Shown here in pieces: positions 1 to 7,679 of a stretch of DNA of 23,445 bases. The stretch covers positions 3,296,505 to 3,319,949 of the forward strand of contig BFEA01000104.1 in the NCBI GenBank assembly GCA_003427395.1, read 5' to 3'. The DNA comes from Chara braunii. Its lineage: Eukaryota; Streptophyta; Charophyceae; Charales; Characeae. The notes beneath the pieces were generated by a model that was given only the letters and a program-made list of their open reading frames with translations, was not told where the DNA came from and made no database searches. The position numbers and the translations under genes are program-made. Position 1 is the stretch's first letter. Each line of letters opens with the position of its first letter.

Positions 1-83
1 TCAATTTGACTTTTTTTTTTGTCGGTCTGGATTTCATTCTTTTTTTTTCTCTTTTTTTCCTTCTTTTTTCTGTGGGTCTTGGT

Positions 84-101
84 GAGTAGCGGAGCCAGGC
101 C
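84..101. repeat. Foldback family A, right-end remnant
   Basis: The stretch GTGAGTAGCGGAGCCAGGCC resembles the right terminus of the 122-bp foldback family found intact at 1854-1975 and 18039-18160 (GAGTAGTGGAGCGAGGCCC). The matching left end is not recognisable; the sequence before it is T-rich and runs to the window edge, so this is a degenerate or truncated copy. Confidence 0.45.
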
Positions 102-104
102 GGT

Positions 105-106
<2 letters not shown>

Positions 107-150
<44 letters not shown>
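107..150. repeat. Poly-T tract (about 44 T)
   Basis: An uninterrupted run of T lies just after a family A end remnant. Shorter A runs follow at 244-262 and around 386-400. Such tracts are slippage-prone, so their exact length in an assembly is unreliable. Confidence 0.95.
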
Positions 151-156
<6 letters not shown>

Positions 157-450
157 TGCACCGTGCTCTATGGCAGTGCAATACAGAGGCAACGCTGAAA
201 GGGTCGAGCAAGCAAGCTTACCCTTTTGACACCTCCATGGCACAAAAAAAAAAAAAAAAAAATTGCTGCGGCCCGATGGACTACGGATCAGATATTAAAC
301 TGATCAGAACAGAAACTACACTTGAGCTTAGCCAAAAGTGCGAGAAAGGTTGCCAGGCCGTTTTGATTTGGGTCTCGCTCGAAGGAAAAAAAAAAAAAAA
401 AGACCGAAAAAAAATGGCGGCGCATCTTCCAATTCTCTAGTGGAAGATTC

Positions 451-675
451 AGGCCATCGCCACACCACTCTCGAAATGTGCAAAAAGAGAATGAACTTCC
501 CGGTAGAACATGGCCAGTTGCACCCGCCACATTTCTGTCTTTTTCACATTTCCCGCAGGGTATCTTTCCATGTTCTAGGTGAAGATTCATTCTCATTTTG
601 CACATTTGGTGACCAATGGGAGCGAGGTGCAAAGTCCAGACTTTGGATCTCACTCCCACTGCTCATGACCAGTCC
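451..675. mobile_element. Foldback family A, compound head-to-head copy
   Basis: A degenerate left end (near 451-475) leads into the family's internal sequence AATGTGCAAAAAGAGAATGAA and GTAGAACATGG. A second internal segment then runs the other way (CCATGTTCTAGGTGAAGATTCATTCTCATTTTGCACATTTGG, interrupted by variation), ending at GGGAGCGAGGTGC near 630. The following 646-672 is a partial inverted match to 608-630. The result is a nested inverted structure, not a simple 122-bp copy. It abuts the CA/GT microsatellites at 689-831. Confidence 0.6.
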
Positions 676-688
676 GTTCTCTCTCTTT

Positions 689-782
689 CACACACACACA
701 ACACACAACACACAACACACAACACACACACACACAACACACGAGCACACACACACAACAGAGACACGTCGAAGTACGGCAA

Positions 783-831
<49 letters not shown>
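689..831. repeat. Paired CA-rich and (GT)n microsatellites
   Basis: A CA-rich array (689-758) is followed after about 27 bp by a (GT)n array (786-831) on the same strand. The two are mutually complementary and could fold into a long hairpin. Apparent open frames across them are repetitive artefacts. Confidence 0.95.
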
Positions 832-832
<1 letters not shown>

Positions 833-1079
833 AGAGAGAGAGTGTGGCCAAGGTTCTGCCATCGCCAGTGGCACAAACTGAGACAAGCGTGCGCTGTGTA
901 GATATGGTGCGCCTGTCTCAAAACAAAGGAAAAAAACAGGAATTTGAAAAAAAAAAAAACCATTTGCACGCTGTCAAGACGCACGTGGGATATGCAGAAG
1001 AGGTAGGCTGTCTCTGTCTCTCCTCCCCCTTTCTCCTTCTTTTTTTTTTCTGAATTTTCAATCTGTCATTTTTTTTAAT

Positions 1080-1382
1080 TCGTCAATTAAGGTCAGACTT
1101 CGGAGTCGGTTTTAGGCTATTATTTAGTACCCTTTGATTCCTTTTTTTTTAAAGTCTGTCTGAGTTTATGCGAGCGGTCCGTGTGCGGTTACCTACAACA
1201 TTTGTTATTTCTGCGGGCGTAGCCTGCACCGCCCGCACCGTGGGCTCTTAGCTAGTTACAATTGGAAGGTCGAGGCCGGGAATCCTCACGAACAACCCAG
1301 TAGGAAAGGAAAATGCTCGTCGAAAACGTTTTTGAAACGTGCGTCCAAAGACTCCAAACCGTTTTGACCGGCCAGACTCCAA
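1080..1382. other. No recognisable feature
   Basis: The stretch between the T-rich end of the preceding repeats and the foldback element at 1383 contains only short T runs. I see no gene-like frame, RNA gene or repeat shared with the rest of the window. Confidence 0.5.
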
Positions 1383-1829
1383 GGGTAGGACCCCACTGGA
1401 TGGCGGCAAGCCTTTGGAAGAAATTTTTGGGGACTCCATTGCTGGCGGCAAACACAAGCATTTATGTTTCCACTCTGCCTACCTCCGCTTTTTCAGCACA
1501 CCAACCAATCCCTGTGCTTCCTTTCTGCACGGGATGGGTAAATCTAGAGGGTGCGTTTGCCTACCTCTAGAGCTCAGCAAACGAACCCTCTAGATTCACC
1601 CATCCCTTGTGGAAAGGAAGCACGGGGATTGGTTGGTGTGCTGAAAAAGCGGAGGCAAACTTGCCCGAAAAGGCAAGTCTTCCTGATCGGGTAACATAAA
1701 CCTCAGGAAGTGCCGAAAATTGCTGTGGCGGTGGAGTCCCTTTTCGTTTGCCCATTCCCGTCGGCTACGATTCTGGGCTGGCGGATGTTTTGCTGGCGCC
1801 AAGCACCGCCAAACAGTGGGGTCCTACCC
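1383..1829. mobile_element. Foldback family B element, 447 bp
   Basis: The ends are a perfect 15-bp inverted repeat, GGGTAGGACCCCACT (1383-1397) and AGTGGGGTCCTACCC (1815-1829). The flanking triplets are CAA and TAA, possibly a mutated 3-bp target duplication. Inside is a second, larger hairpin (1482-1655). The termini resemble those at 3008-3104 and 7680-7845. GGG termini and 3-bp duplications recall Tourist/PIF-Harbinger non-autonomous elements (inference). No transposase frame is present. A partial copy of the right end, GGTGGGGTCCTAC, follows at 1835-1847. Confidence 0.75.
1482..1655. repeat. Long hairpin: 79-bp arms, 16-bp loop
   Basis: The left arm 1482-1560 (from CCTCCGCTTTTTCAGCACAC) and the right arm 1577-1655 (ending GTGTGCTGAAAAAGCGGAGG) are near-perfect reverse complements with a 16-nt loop. 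The hairpin is nested inside the family B element. A transcript would form a dsRNA-like stem of about 79 bp. Confidence 0.9.
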
Positions 1830-1853
1830 TAACGGTGGGGTCCTACTCTCCAA

Positions 1854-1975
1854 GGGCCTCGCTTCACTACTCTTCACATGCACAAAAGACAAAACAGATG
1901 GCGGTGTATATTTCCATGTTCTACAGGAAGATCCATTCTCATTTCGCACATTTGGAGAGTAGTGCAGTGAGGCCC
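1854..1975. mobile_element. Foldback family A, 122-bp copy with CAA duplication
   Basis: The ends are GGGCCTCGCTTCACTACTC (from 1854) and GAGTAGTGCAGTGAGGCCC (to 1975). The triplet CAA directly precedes (1851-1853) and follows (1976-1978), a clean 3-bp target-site duplication. The inside carries the family hallmarks GCACAAAAGACAAAACAGATGG and CCATGTTCTA. There is no coding capacity. Length equals the copies at 3384-3505 and 18039-18160. Confidence 0.85.
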
Positions 1976-2118
1976 CAAGTTTAGGTACGCATCGTGAGTA
2001 ACTTGAAGGGGACTACCCACATGATAACAAATTTTGCAGGCTGGGAACGATACAATCGTGGACAGCCGATTGTCCATCCAATACAATCGCGGGCAGTCGA
2101 TTGTCGATCAGTCTCGAC

Positions 2119-2222
2119 AGTGCTGCAGTGCTCGCCCAATGTGCAACAATGAGAATGAATCCGCCTATAGAACATGGGAGTATACGCGGTCATATTTTTG
2201 TGGTGAGTAGCAGAGCGAGGCT
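2119..2222. mobile_element. Foldback family A, degenerate copy
   Basis: The sequence runs from TGCTGCAGTGCTCGCCCAAT through AATGAGAATGAAT and TAGAACATGGG to GGTGAGTAGCAGAGCGAGGCT. The order of blocks matches the intact 122-bp copies. The left terminus has lost its GGGCC. Confidence 0.65.
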
Positions 2223-2260
2223 ATATGGACATTAGAAACCAGGGTCGTTTCTATTAGCTG

Positions 2261-2360
2261 TGGACCAGTGAGAACGAATCTTCTGCTACAACCCGGGTAG
2301 ATACACTGCCATATTTTTTGTCTTTTGCACATCTGGTCTGCTGAGTAGTGGAGCGAGGTA
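2261..2360. mobile_element. Foldback family A, 5'-truncated copy
   Basis: TGAGAACGAATCTTC, GATACACTGCCATATTTT, TGTCTTTTGCACATCTGG and GAGTAGTGGAGCGAGG occur in the family order. The left terminal repeat is missing. A further left-arm-like fragment (CGCCACACTACTTTCAG) follows at about 2365. Confidence 0.65.
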
Positions 2361-2382
2361 CTCGTCGCCACACTACTTTCAG

Positions 2383-2525
2383 ATAAAAACGACAAAAAAA
2401 AAAGGAATCTACTGAAAAGAAACTAACGAATCTACGGAAAAATCGAAAACTGTGAATCGGCTGGGGAAGGAAAAAGCAAAGACTCTACGTGCCTCTGGGC
2501 TCTGTACTTGTATTTGAACATGCGC
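2383..2525. repeat. Dispersed repeat D, copy 1
   Basis: This A-rich stretch contains GGAATCTACTGAAAAGAAAC and ends in CTGTACTTGTATTTGAACAT. The same order recurs at 3713-3833, and the terminal motif alone recurs at 2866-2888. Both full copies lie directly downstream of a family A right end. The nature of the repeat is unknown. Confidence 0.5.
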
Positions 2526-2542
2526 CGACCCCTACGGCGCAT
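2520..2542. repeat. 8-bp hairpin
   Basis: ATGCGCCG and CGGCGCAT are perfect complements separated by 7 nt. Confidence 0.7.
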
Positions 2543-2641
2543 AGCCCGGGCAAAACCACAGGTCGAACAAAAAAGCCGCCGCGACAGCTCCGAGCGGAAC
2601 CGCGCCCCGCACAACCGGCCTGGGCCCAATGGGAAAAAAAA

Positions 2642-2675
2642 GGGTCTCGCGTGACAGCAGTGTCACGCGAGACCC
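2642..2675. repeat. Perfect 15-bp hairpin, 4-nt loop
   Basis: GGGTCTCGCGTGACA (2642-2656) and TGTCACGCGAGACCC (2661-2675) are perfect inverted repeats around GCAG. No U-run follows, so it is not a bacterial-type terminator. It is one of many unrelated tight hairpins in the window. Confidence 0.85.
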
Positions 2676-2930
2676 GCATTTTCATTTCTAAGAGTACAAC
2701 GGTAGTATGCCTGCCGCGCATGCGACGGGGAGCATGAGGGGGGCAGCGGATGCAGGGTCCCAGCAAAGAACCGCACAGCCAGTCCCAGCAGCGGCGTCGG
2801 AGGGTGGGGGAAGGGGAGAAAGAAAACAAGGCACTGGAAGGTATCTGACCGGAATTGGGCATGCCATGTACTTGTATTCGAACATCTGACTAACACACAG
2901 CGATCAACAGGCTGTGCCGTCCACAAAAAA

Positions 2931-3005
2931 GGCCAGTCCACTACCCAAGAGCAAGCTCGGTTGGTACACCCATAACTCTTGACATACAGACCCGTGTTCG
3001 AATCC
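2931..3005 (+). other. tRNA-derived head (A box and B box), SINE-like
   Basis: An A-box-like AAGCTCGGTTGG at 2953-2964 and a B-box TGTTCGAATCC at 2995-3005 are about 42 nt apart, close to true tRNA spacing. The segment between contains CTCTTGA, reminiscent of a tRNA-Lys(CUU) anticodon loop, but the stems do not pair, so it is not a functional tRNA. A family B element is inserted directly after the B box. A related head without the B box is at 12555-12616, so this is probably a dispersed RNA polymerase III-type retroposon (inference). Confidence 0.5.
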
Positions 3006-3007
3006 AG

Positions 3008-3104
3008 GGGCCAAGTCCCACTTACCTGAAAGATCGATTTCTGACCGCAGATTTCGAAGATCAACGACCGGAAATCAAGGATCAGCGTAAGTGAGACTTG
3101 GCCC
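3008..3104. mobile_element. Foldback family B, 97-bp copy with CAG duplication
   Basis: GGGCCAAGTCCCACTTAC (3008-3025) is inverted as GTAAGTGAGACTTGGCCC (3087-3104) with one mismatch. CAG precedes (3005-3007) and follows (3105-3107) as a 3-bp target duplication. The element interrupts the tRNA-derived repeat immediately after its B box. Termini match GGGYNRGRYCCCACT shared with 1383-1829 and 7680-7845. Confidence 0.8.
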
Positions 3105-3232
3105 CAGGTGATGACAATGATGAGTAAGACCAATTACTACTGAATTGCCTGGGGACGGTCAGCTGAATGATGATATCTCAAGGCCGTCAACTGCTGGGTT
3201 GTCGTGCGAGACCCTAAGAGCACTGCCAGATC

Positions 3233-3357
3233 GGACCTCGCTCCACTACTCACCAGGGAAAAAACCAAAAATTTAAACAAAAAAAACTTCTGAGGAAAAA
3301 ACTGACGATTCCATTCTTTTGTCGTTTGTGGCCATGGCGAGTAGTGGAGCAAGGCCC
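3233..3357. mobile_element. Foldback family A, divergent interior
   Basis: GGACCTCGCTCCACTACTCACC at the left and GGCGAGTAGTGGAGCAAGGCCC at the right are the family termini. The interior is A-rich and does not contain the usual GTGCAAAATGAGAATG block, so it is either a subfamily or an internally replaced copy. No clear target duplication is seen. Confidence 0.7.
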
Positions 3358-3383
3358 TCTGCACTGCTCACCAAACAGGCAGA

Positions 3384-3505
3384 GGGCCTGGCTGCAGTAC
3401 TCTTCAAATGTGCAAAATGAGACTGGATGCACCGCTAGAACATGGAAAGATACATTGCCATCTGTTTTCTCTTTTGTGCATCTGGAGAGTAGTGCAGCCA
3501 CGCCC
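3384..3505. mobile_element. Foldback family A, 122-bp copy
   Basis: GGGCCTGGCTGCAGTACTC opens it and GAGTAGTGCAGCCACGCCC closes it. Inside are AAATGTGCAAAATGAGACTG, CTAGAACATGGAAAGATACA and CTTTTGTGCATCTGG. Flanking triplets are AGA and AAA, near-matching. A truncated internal fragment of the same family follows at 3511-3552. Confidence 0.8.
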
Positions 3506-3558
3506 AAAGTCCAAATGAATTTTCACCTGGAACAGTGAAAGATACACCAACATACTTT

Positions 3559-3683
3559 GGGCCTTGCTGCACCACTCTCCAAATGTGCAAAATGGGACTG
3601 AATCTACCTCTAGAACATGGAGAGATACTTTGCCATATTTTTCGTCTTCTGTGCATGTGGAGGAGAGTAGTGCAGCGAGGCCC
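3559..3683. mobile_element. Foldback family A, 125-bp copy with TTT duplication
   Basis: GGGCCTTGCTGCACCACTC and GAGTAGTGCAGCGAGGCCC form the ends. TTT precedes (3556-3558) and follows (3684-3686). The 3-bp excess over the usual 122 bp is an extra purine triplet next to the right terminal repeat. Confidence 0.8.
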
Positions 3684-3712
3684 TTTCATCCAGCCCTTCT
3701 CCGAAAAAGCCT

Positions 3713-3833
3713 AAAAAAGGAAGAATATTATCTACTGAAAAAAACAAACAAAAAAAACGAAGAATCTACTGGCCAAAAGAAAAAACTGCTCTGCATGTCG
3801 CGGTGCTATGTACTTGTATTCCAACATCCACCC
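3713..3833. repeat. Dispersed repeat D, copy 2
   Basis: GGAAGAATATTATCTACTG, then an A-rich stretch, GAATCTACTGGCC and finally CTATGTACTTGTATTCCAAC repeat the order of 2383-2525. It again lies just downstream of a family A copy. Confidence 0.5.
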
Positions 3834-4102
3834 GGCGAGTCGGAAATGGCAGCAACTCTTCATGTTGCTGGGCCAACCCCTTGTCCCGGCAGCTCTCCCA
3901 ACACTGGAAGGCGGGTGTTACATTCTGCATTACACACGGGCCATTCCAGGCCCGACGACAGGACCGAGGGGCTACCCAGGGCCTGGACACGGTAGTCCAG
4001 GCCGGTCCGGTCCAAGACTCCCACAGGCCGCCCCATAGGCCCTTGGACAGGCCCAGGCGGGGACCGGTCCAAATGACATTACCGTTTGGACCTGGCGGCT
4101 GA

Positions 4103-4242
4103 CTTTGAGGCTGCCCTCCTCGGGTCTGATCTGAACCGCAGATCGGACACGAAATCTGACGGTTCAGATCACGAGGCACGTTCGCAGCCTCAAGGCTGAA
4201 CAGGCCACCGCCGGTACTTAGGACCGACCGGCGGCCTGTTCA
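4103..4242. repeat. Two adjacent hairpins (foldbacks)
   Basis: First hairpin: TTGAGGCTGC pairs with GCAGCCTCAA and, nested inside, GATCTGAACCG pairs with CGGTTCAGATC. Second hairpin (4198-4242): GAACAGGCC plus CCGCCGGT pairs with ACCGGCGGCCTGTTC with one bulge. There is no coding potential, and neither hairpin shares termini with families A-C. Confidence 0.7.
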
Positions 4243-4540
4243 GGATCTTTTCTTTGGGCCTACAATCCAGAGACACGGCGGCAGTTGAGGAGCAGCGCTG
4301 CGCTGATTTTGGTTTAGCGCAGCTCCGAGCGCTGCAGCACTGATTAGCGGTTAGAGGTGGCAGACGGGCACTTACTGGCTTACCTGTGCAGCGCCATAGC
4401 TCCAGCTTGGAGACGCGGGTCTTCGACAGCGCCAAGGCACCCCCTTGCACCTGAAGGTAAGGGCCTGGGTACGAGATCCGGGAGTGAGGACTCTCCTCCT
4501 CTCTACTTCGCCATTCCCACCTCTCGTCTGCCCTCCTCGT

Positions 4541-4581
4541 CTTCTTCTTCTTCTTCTTCTTCTTCTTCTTCTTCTTCTTCT
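4541..4581. repeat. (TTC)n microsatellite
   Basis: About 13 tandem CTT/TTC units lie in a longer pyrimidine-rich stretch. Serine/leucine-rich or arginine-rich frames across it are artefacts. Confidence 0.95.
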
Positions 4582-4769
4582 CCAGACCCCCTCTTCCTCT
4601 TCTTCAGATGAGAGACTTTGGGTACGAGATGGACAGAGATCAGTGATTGGACTTCGGTGATAGGAGGATATGATACTCACCGGATTCGAGACATTGGGGA
4701 TATTTGGGATTGATACCTGGCGGCATCACAGATTGGACATCAGTTGCATTAGGATTCTGTACCTCCGAC

Positions 4770-4870
4770 ATTGGTGACTTATGTCAACGACATTTTGTTC
4801 GGTGACATTTTGGACTACTATAACGGTGACATTCTGGATTCTATTTCGGTGACATCTGGCGCTGTCCCTA
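4770..4870 (+). repeat. Degenerate tandem repeat, GGTGACATTYTGGA core
   Basis: GGTGAC plus ATTTTGGA-like blocks recur about every 29-30 bp (4768, 4800, 4830, 4846). The open frame covering it (4771-4986, 71 aa) begins with repeated NDILFGDILDYYNGDILDSI. No protein family is recognised, and the frame may be a product of the repeat. Confidence 0.4.
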
Positions 4871-5114
4871 TCTCCCACCTCCATCGTCTCTCCTCCCACC
4901 ATTCATCTGTGTACGGGTGTACAGGGCTGAAACATCGTCTATGTATGGCTTCAGACCCCACCATCTCACAATTACTTGTGTGTTGAGTGATGTCTAGGTG
5001 AGTTCAGTCTATGTGAGTCAGTCCATATCTCAGACTTCTGCTGCATATATGCTCATCCTATATTGGTTGATCTTTGGTTCTGCCCATACTTGGTGAATGT
5101 ATTCACTAGTAACA

Positions 5115-5116
<2 letters not shown>

Positions 5117-5185
<69 letters not shown>
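5117..5185. repeat. (CT)n microsatellite
   Basis: An uninterrupted CT array of about 34 units lies about 180 bp upstream of hammerhead 1. Confidence 0.97.
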
Positions 5186-5187
<2 letters not shown>

Positions 5188-5292
5188 CCCGTCACAATCG
5201 CGACCGTTGCCAACAACAAGCAAACGGTTGTGAACCCCTTCAGGGAGAAACAACTGCAGGCCCGACGTCGTCGCAAACATATTCGTTCAACC

Positions 5293-5464
5293 ACCAGAGC
5301 ACGACTCACCTGAACATAGCCGCCCTACGGCGGCAAATTCATTCGACCTCGGCCCATCCTGCGAATGACTGTCGAGGTTCAGCCTCCTGATGAGTCAGTG
5401 GAAGTCCGACGAAACAGTCTGGCGCAATCAAGACGCGTTCGTCGAAACGAACGGGTGCTCTGGT
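5293..5464 (+). repeat. Inverted repeats enclosing hammerhead 1
   Basis: ACCAGAGCAC (5293-5302) and GTGCTCTGGT (5455-5464) are perfect complements bracketing the ribozyme. Inside them a perfect hairpin GCCGCC-CTAC-GGCGGC (5319-5334) precedes the ribozyme, and a CGTTCG/CGAACG hairpin (about 5436-5453) follows it. Together these suggest a compact structured RNA of about 170 nt with the ribozyme at its centre. Confidence 0.55.
5367..5419 (+). ncRNA. Hammerhead ribozyme 1 (type III topology)
   Basis: All invariant core residues are present. Stem III pairs GACTGT (5367-5372) with ACAGTC (5414-5419), 6 bp including the A15.1-U16.1 pair. The cleavage-site base is C5373. Stem I is GAGG/CCTC with a 5-nt loop TTCAG. 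The core CTGATGA is at 5387-5393. Stem II is GTCAG/CCGAC (5394-5398, 5406-5410) with one A-C mismatch and loop TGGAAGT. GAA at 5411-5413 completes the core. Self-cleavage is predicted between 5373 and 5374. Both ends lie in stem III, which defines type III. It shares loops and flanks with the copy at 18662. Confidence 0.9.
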
Positions 5465-5774
5465 ACCAAAATAAGAAGATAACCAAAGAAAAAGAAAAAG
5501 AAAATCTAAACGAAATCTCAAAAAAAAATCTAAAAAAAAATCTAAAACAAAATCTAAAAAGAAAAAAATAAAAAAAAGAAAAAAAAGAAAAAATGAACTT
5601 ACCTAATAGCAAGAACAGTCGCCCGTTTTTAGAGCGTTGTCTGGTGCACTGAGGCTGAAACGCCCCAGTCACTTCTGGAGGCGCCACCTAGCGCTTGATT
5701 TTTAATTAGTTTTATTTATTTATTTTTTTTATTTTTTTTTTTTCGTTGGCTTTAGGCCAACGTTTACCATCACG

Positions 5775-5821
5775 TGGCTTTTCAGCGACGCCCTCTACAC
5801 CATAGGCCCGGGTTCAAGTCC
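5775..5821 (+). other. Possible tRNA-derived fragment (B box)
   Basis: GGTTCAAGTCC at 5811-5821 matches the B-box consensus, and a weak A-box-like TGGCTTTTCAGCG starts at 5775. T-rich sequence lies upstream and A-rich sequence downstream. No tRNA fold can be built, so a SINE remnant is the most that can be said. Confidence 0.3.
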
Positions 5822-5910
5822 TTATGAACTTTCTAAAAAAAAGTGAAAAAAGTTTTTTTGTCATTTCTTGTTTCATGCGTGTCATCCTTGCGGAGGGGCC
5901 ATGCTGTAGC

Positions 5911-5968
5911 AGCGCGGCCATTTTCGGTCGTGAGATTTGTAGATCTCGCGGCCGAAAATAGTCGCGCT
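5911..5968. repeat. Long hairpin, 27-bp arms
   Basis: AGCGCGGCCATTTTCGG with TCGTGAGAT is followed after a 4-nt loop by its reverse complement, ATCTCGCGGCCGAAAATAG with TCGCGCT. Only a few mismatches occur. It would form a tight dsRNA-like stem. Confidence 0.8.
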
Positions 5969-6000
5969 TCATGCTTTCCCAATGGGCTGCTCCAAGAAAA

Positions 6001-6088
6001 GGAACTAGCCCAATGGTGTTGTCATCGGGGCTCGATCCCAGTATCCACAGGGCAAAAGTTTGATGACAGTACCTATTGGGCTAGCTCC
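6001..6088. repeat. Hairpin with tRNA-like A and B box motifs
   Basis: The arms 6001-6026 (GGAACTAGCCCAATGGTG...GTCATC) and 6062-6088 (GATGACAG...ATTGGGCTAGCTCC) are complementary with a few mismatches. The left arm contains TAGCCCAATGGT, an A-box-like string. The loop contains GGCTCGATCCC, a B-box-like string at 6029-6039. The two boxes are only about 23 nt apart, too close for an intact tRNA, so a tRNA relic that lost its anticodon arm is possible but unproven. Confidence 0.45.
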
Positions 6089-6129
6089 TATCACAAGAGC
6101 CAAACCCTAAAGAGCTGCCCCCTGTAGGC

Positions 6130-6780
6130 CCCTATGCGACAGCCGAGCAGGCTCGTCCTCCCGTACCTCCAGTTAGTCGGTCGTACCACTGCCGAGCCGA
6201 CGGAGTTCTGACCCAGCGGCTTGTGGTCTAGGCCATGAGCCTTAGCTGCGTATGCGGTACCCCCGTGACCCCTTTTAAAAAAATAAAAACCCTTCCTAAT
6301 CCTCTCGCGCCGCGGATCTAATCCCCGACACGACCACCTTTTTGACCTACTAAGGCCCTGAATCGTGCGGCTGCTATTTTAGGTAGACTAGGTCTAGCTT
6401 TAGTTTTTCCATGACCGCACACTACTGCGGCCTCGTCGGGAACCGCGGATGACAGGTCGTACTGCCGACTCCCGCCGTTTCGAACGAGCGTCGATGACGT
6501 TAGGTTTTAGGTCTCTCAGTTATAGGGTTGGTCTGAATAAACTTTGGCAACATCAATCTCATCATGTTCCTTAAATCCAACGAAAGAGTCGGACAAGGTC
6601 TGACCTTGAAAAACTCGGGCAGAAACCCCTATGAGGGTTTCTGACATGACAAGGGGAAAATACGAATGTCCGCCATGGCCTCCGGGTACACAGAACGGTC
6701 CATGGCGAGGGTGCATGGTCCACGCCGTGAAGCCCACGCCTGGAAACTGATGGACATGCCCCGCCCCCTGCTCAACTGGT
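6130..6780. other. No recognisable gene
   Basis: This is mixed-composition sequence without a convincing frame. GGTCGTAC followed by a TGCCGA motif occurs twice, near 6180 and 6453. Nothing else ties it to known features. Confidence 0.4.
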
Positions 6781-6797
6781 CGCCTCCTTGGGAAGGA

Positions 6798-6980
6798 TCT
6801 GGAAACCGGTCAGCGTCGAATTTCCAGACCGCGGACCATGTAGAAACGCCCGGTCACCATTTCCGCAACCTCTTTCCAAGCGCAGTGGGGTTTGGAATTC
6901 CTTTCCGGGCCGGCTTTCCACACTGGTTTCCAGACCCAGTGGCGCCCAAACTTTTCCAGGGGGGCGGCCAGTGGGGTCCA
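6798..6980. repeat. Imperfect foldback, family B-like right end
   Basis: CTGGAAACCGGT (about 6800) is nearly complementary to ACTGGTTTCCAG (about 6923). CCAGTGGGGTCC near 6968 matches the inner part of the right terminus of family B elements. A partner left terminus (a CCCACT string) is not seen upstream, so this may be a damaged copy. Confidence 0.35.
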
Positions 6981-6998
6981 CACCTACCTCCACTATAG

Positions 6999-7245
6999 AT
7001 GCATGCATGCAGGTTTTCTTTTTGCATGCATGCAGTTTGATAAGGCTGCACTTTCTTCACGTTATGTTCTTTCTATGCTCTCGTCTCGTTCTTCTCGCTG
7101 CATGCATGCAGCTTGGTCATGCTTCATCCTGTTTGTGCTATGCTCGTGCTATGTGCTCGTGGTATGTTCGTGCTATGCTGGTGCTATGTTCGTGCTATGC
7201 CCTCTTCTCGTTCTTCTCGCTAGATGCCTGCAGGTTGGAGATGCA
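6999..7245. repeat. TGCATGCATGCAG repeats and GTGCTATG tandem
   Basis: TGCATGCATGCAG or a close variant occurs near 7002, 7024, 7100 and 7226 (as AGATGCCTGCAG). The last two are preceded by the same TCGTTCTTCTCGCT. Between them lie tandem units of about 12 bp, GTGCTATGYTC (7135-7200). Alternating purine-pyrimidine composition makes chance open frames in this area. Confidence 0.75.
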
Positions 7246-7451
7246 GTACCGTGTTCCCACCAATTGAAGGATCGATAGATATTCCTGTACGATCTAGATT
7301 CTAGAGTCTAGACTGGATGTTAGCCCAAATTGAGCTATAATGACCATTACATGCTTTCTATTAGTGGCAGGACGGTAGTCTTAACAGAGCAGCAGACAGT
7401 CCCTGTGTGACGTGACCGTGCCCTCCTTACTGATAGAGAGCAGTCAGCAAT

Positions 7452-7542
7452 TGCGGATACACGGGAGTCGAACCCACGTCCCCTGCTTGGAAGTCCGCAA
7501 TTGAGGAAGGATGCCGCCATAGCCGGGACGCATGCAAGTCAA
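7452..7542 (-). pseudogene. tRNA-Gly(UCC)-like pseudogene
   Basis: On the minus strand the 3' half reads like a tRNA. There is an anticodon-arm string CTTCCAAGCAG, a T arm with GTGGGTTCGACTCCCGT, and an acceptor 3' strand ATCCGCA. A D-loop-like GGCTATGGCGGC precedes it. The anticodon stem does not close (extra GGA after TTGC), only about four acceptor pairs form with the 5' end near 7542, and total length is about 15 nt over normal. CAATTGCGGA/TCCGCAATTG (7448-7457, 7494-7503) form a 10-bp inverted repeat around the 3' half. A tRNA-derived retroposon head is an alternative. Confidence 0.55.
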
Positions 7543-7679
7543 TCTCGGCTAGACAATAACAAGTAAGTCTTGGAGTGGACGTGCACTTTTCCTTTTCTTT
7601 CCTTTTCTTTTCTTTTAAAAACTACGCTATATTCTTCTCGCAATTTGACCTTTCACTATCTACCTACCACTACAACTAA

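Noticed and set aside
338-1053. Overlapping frames of 145-187 codons
   Set aside because: They run through CA/GT microsatellites and family A foldback sequence. The His/Thr and Cys/Val repeats are artefacts.
2642-2675. Rho-independent terminator
   Set aside because: The hairpin is strong, but no T run follows, and the context is eukaryotic repeat DNA.
4372-4680. 102-codon Arg-rich minus-strand frame
   Set aside because: The Arg/Glu runs come from the (TTC)n microsatellite on the opposite strand.
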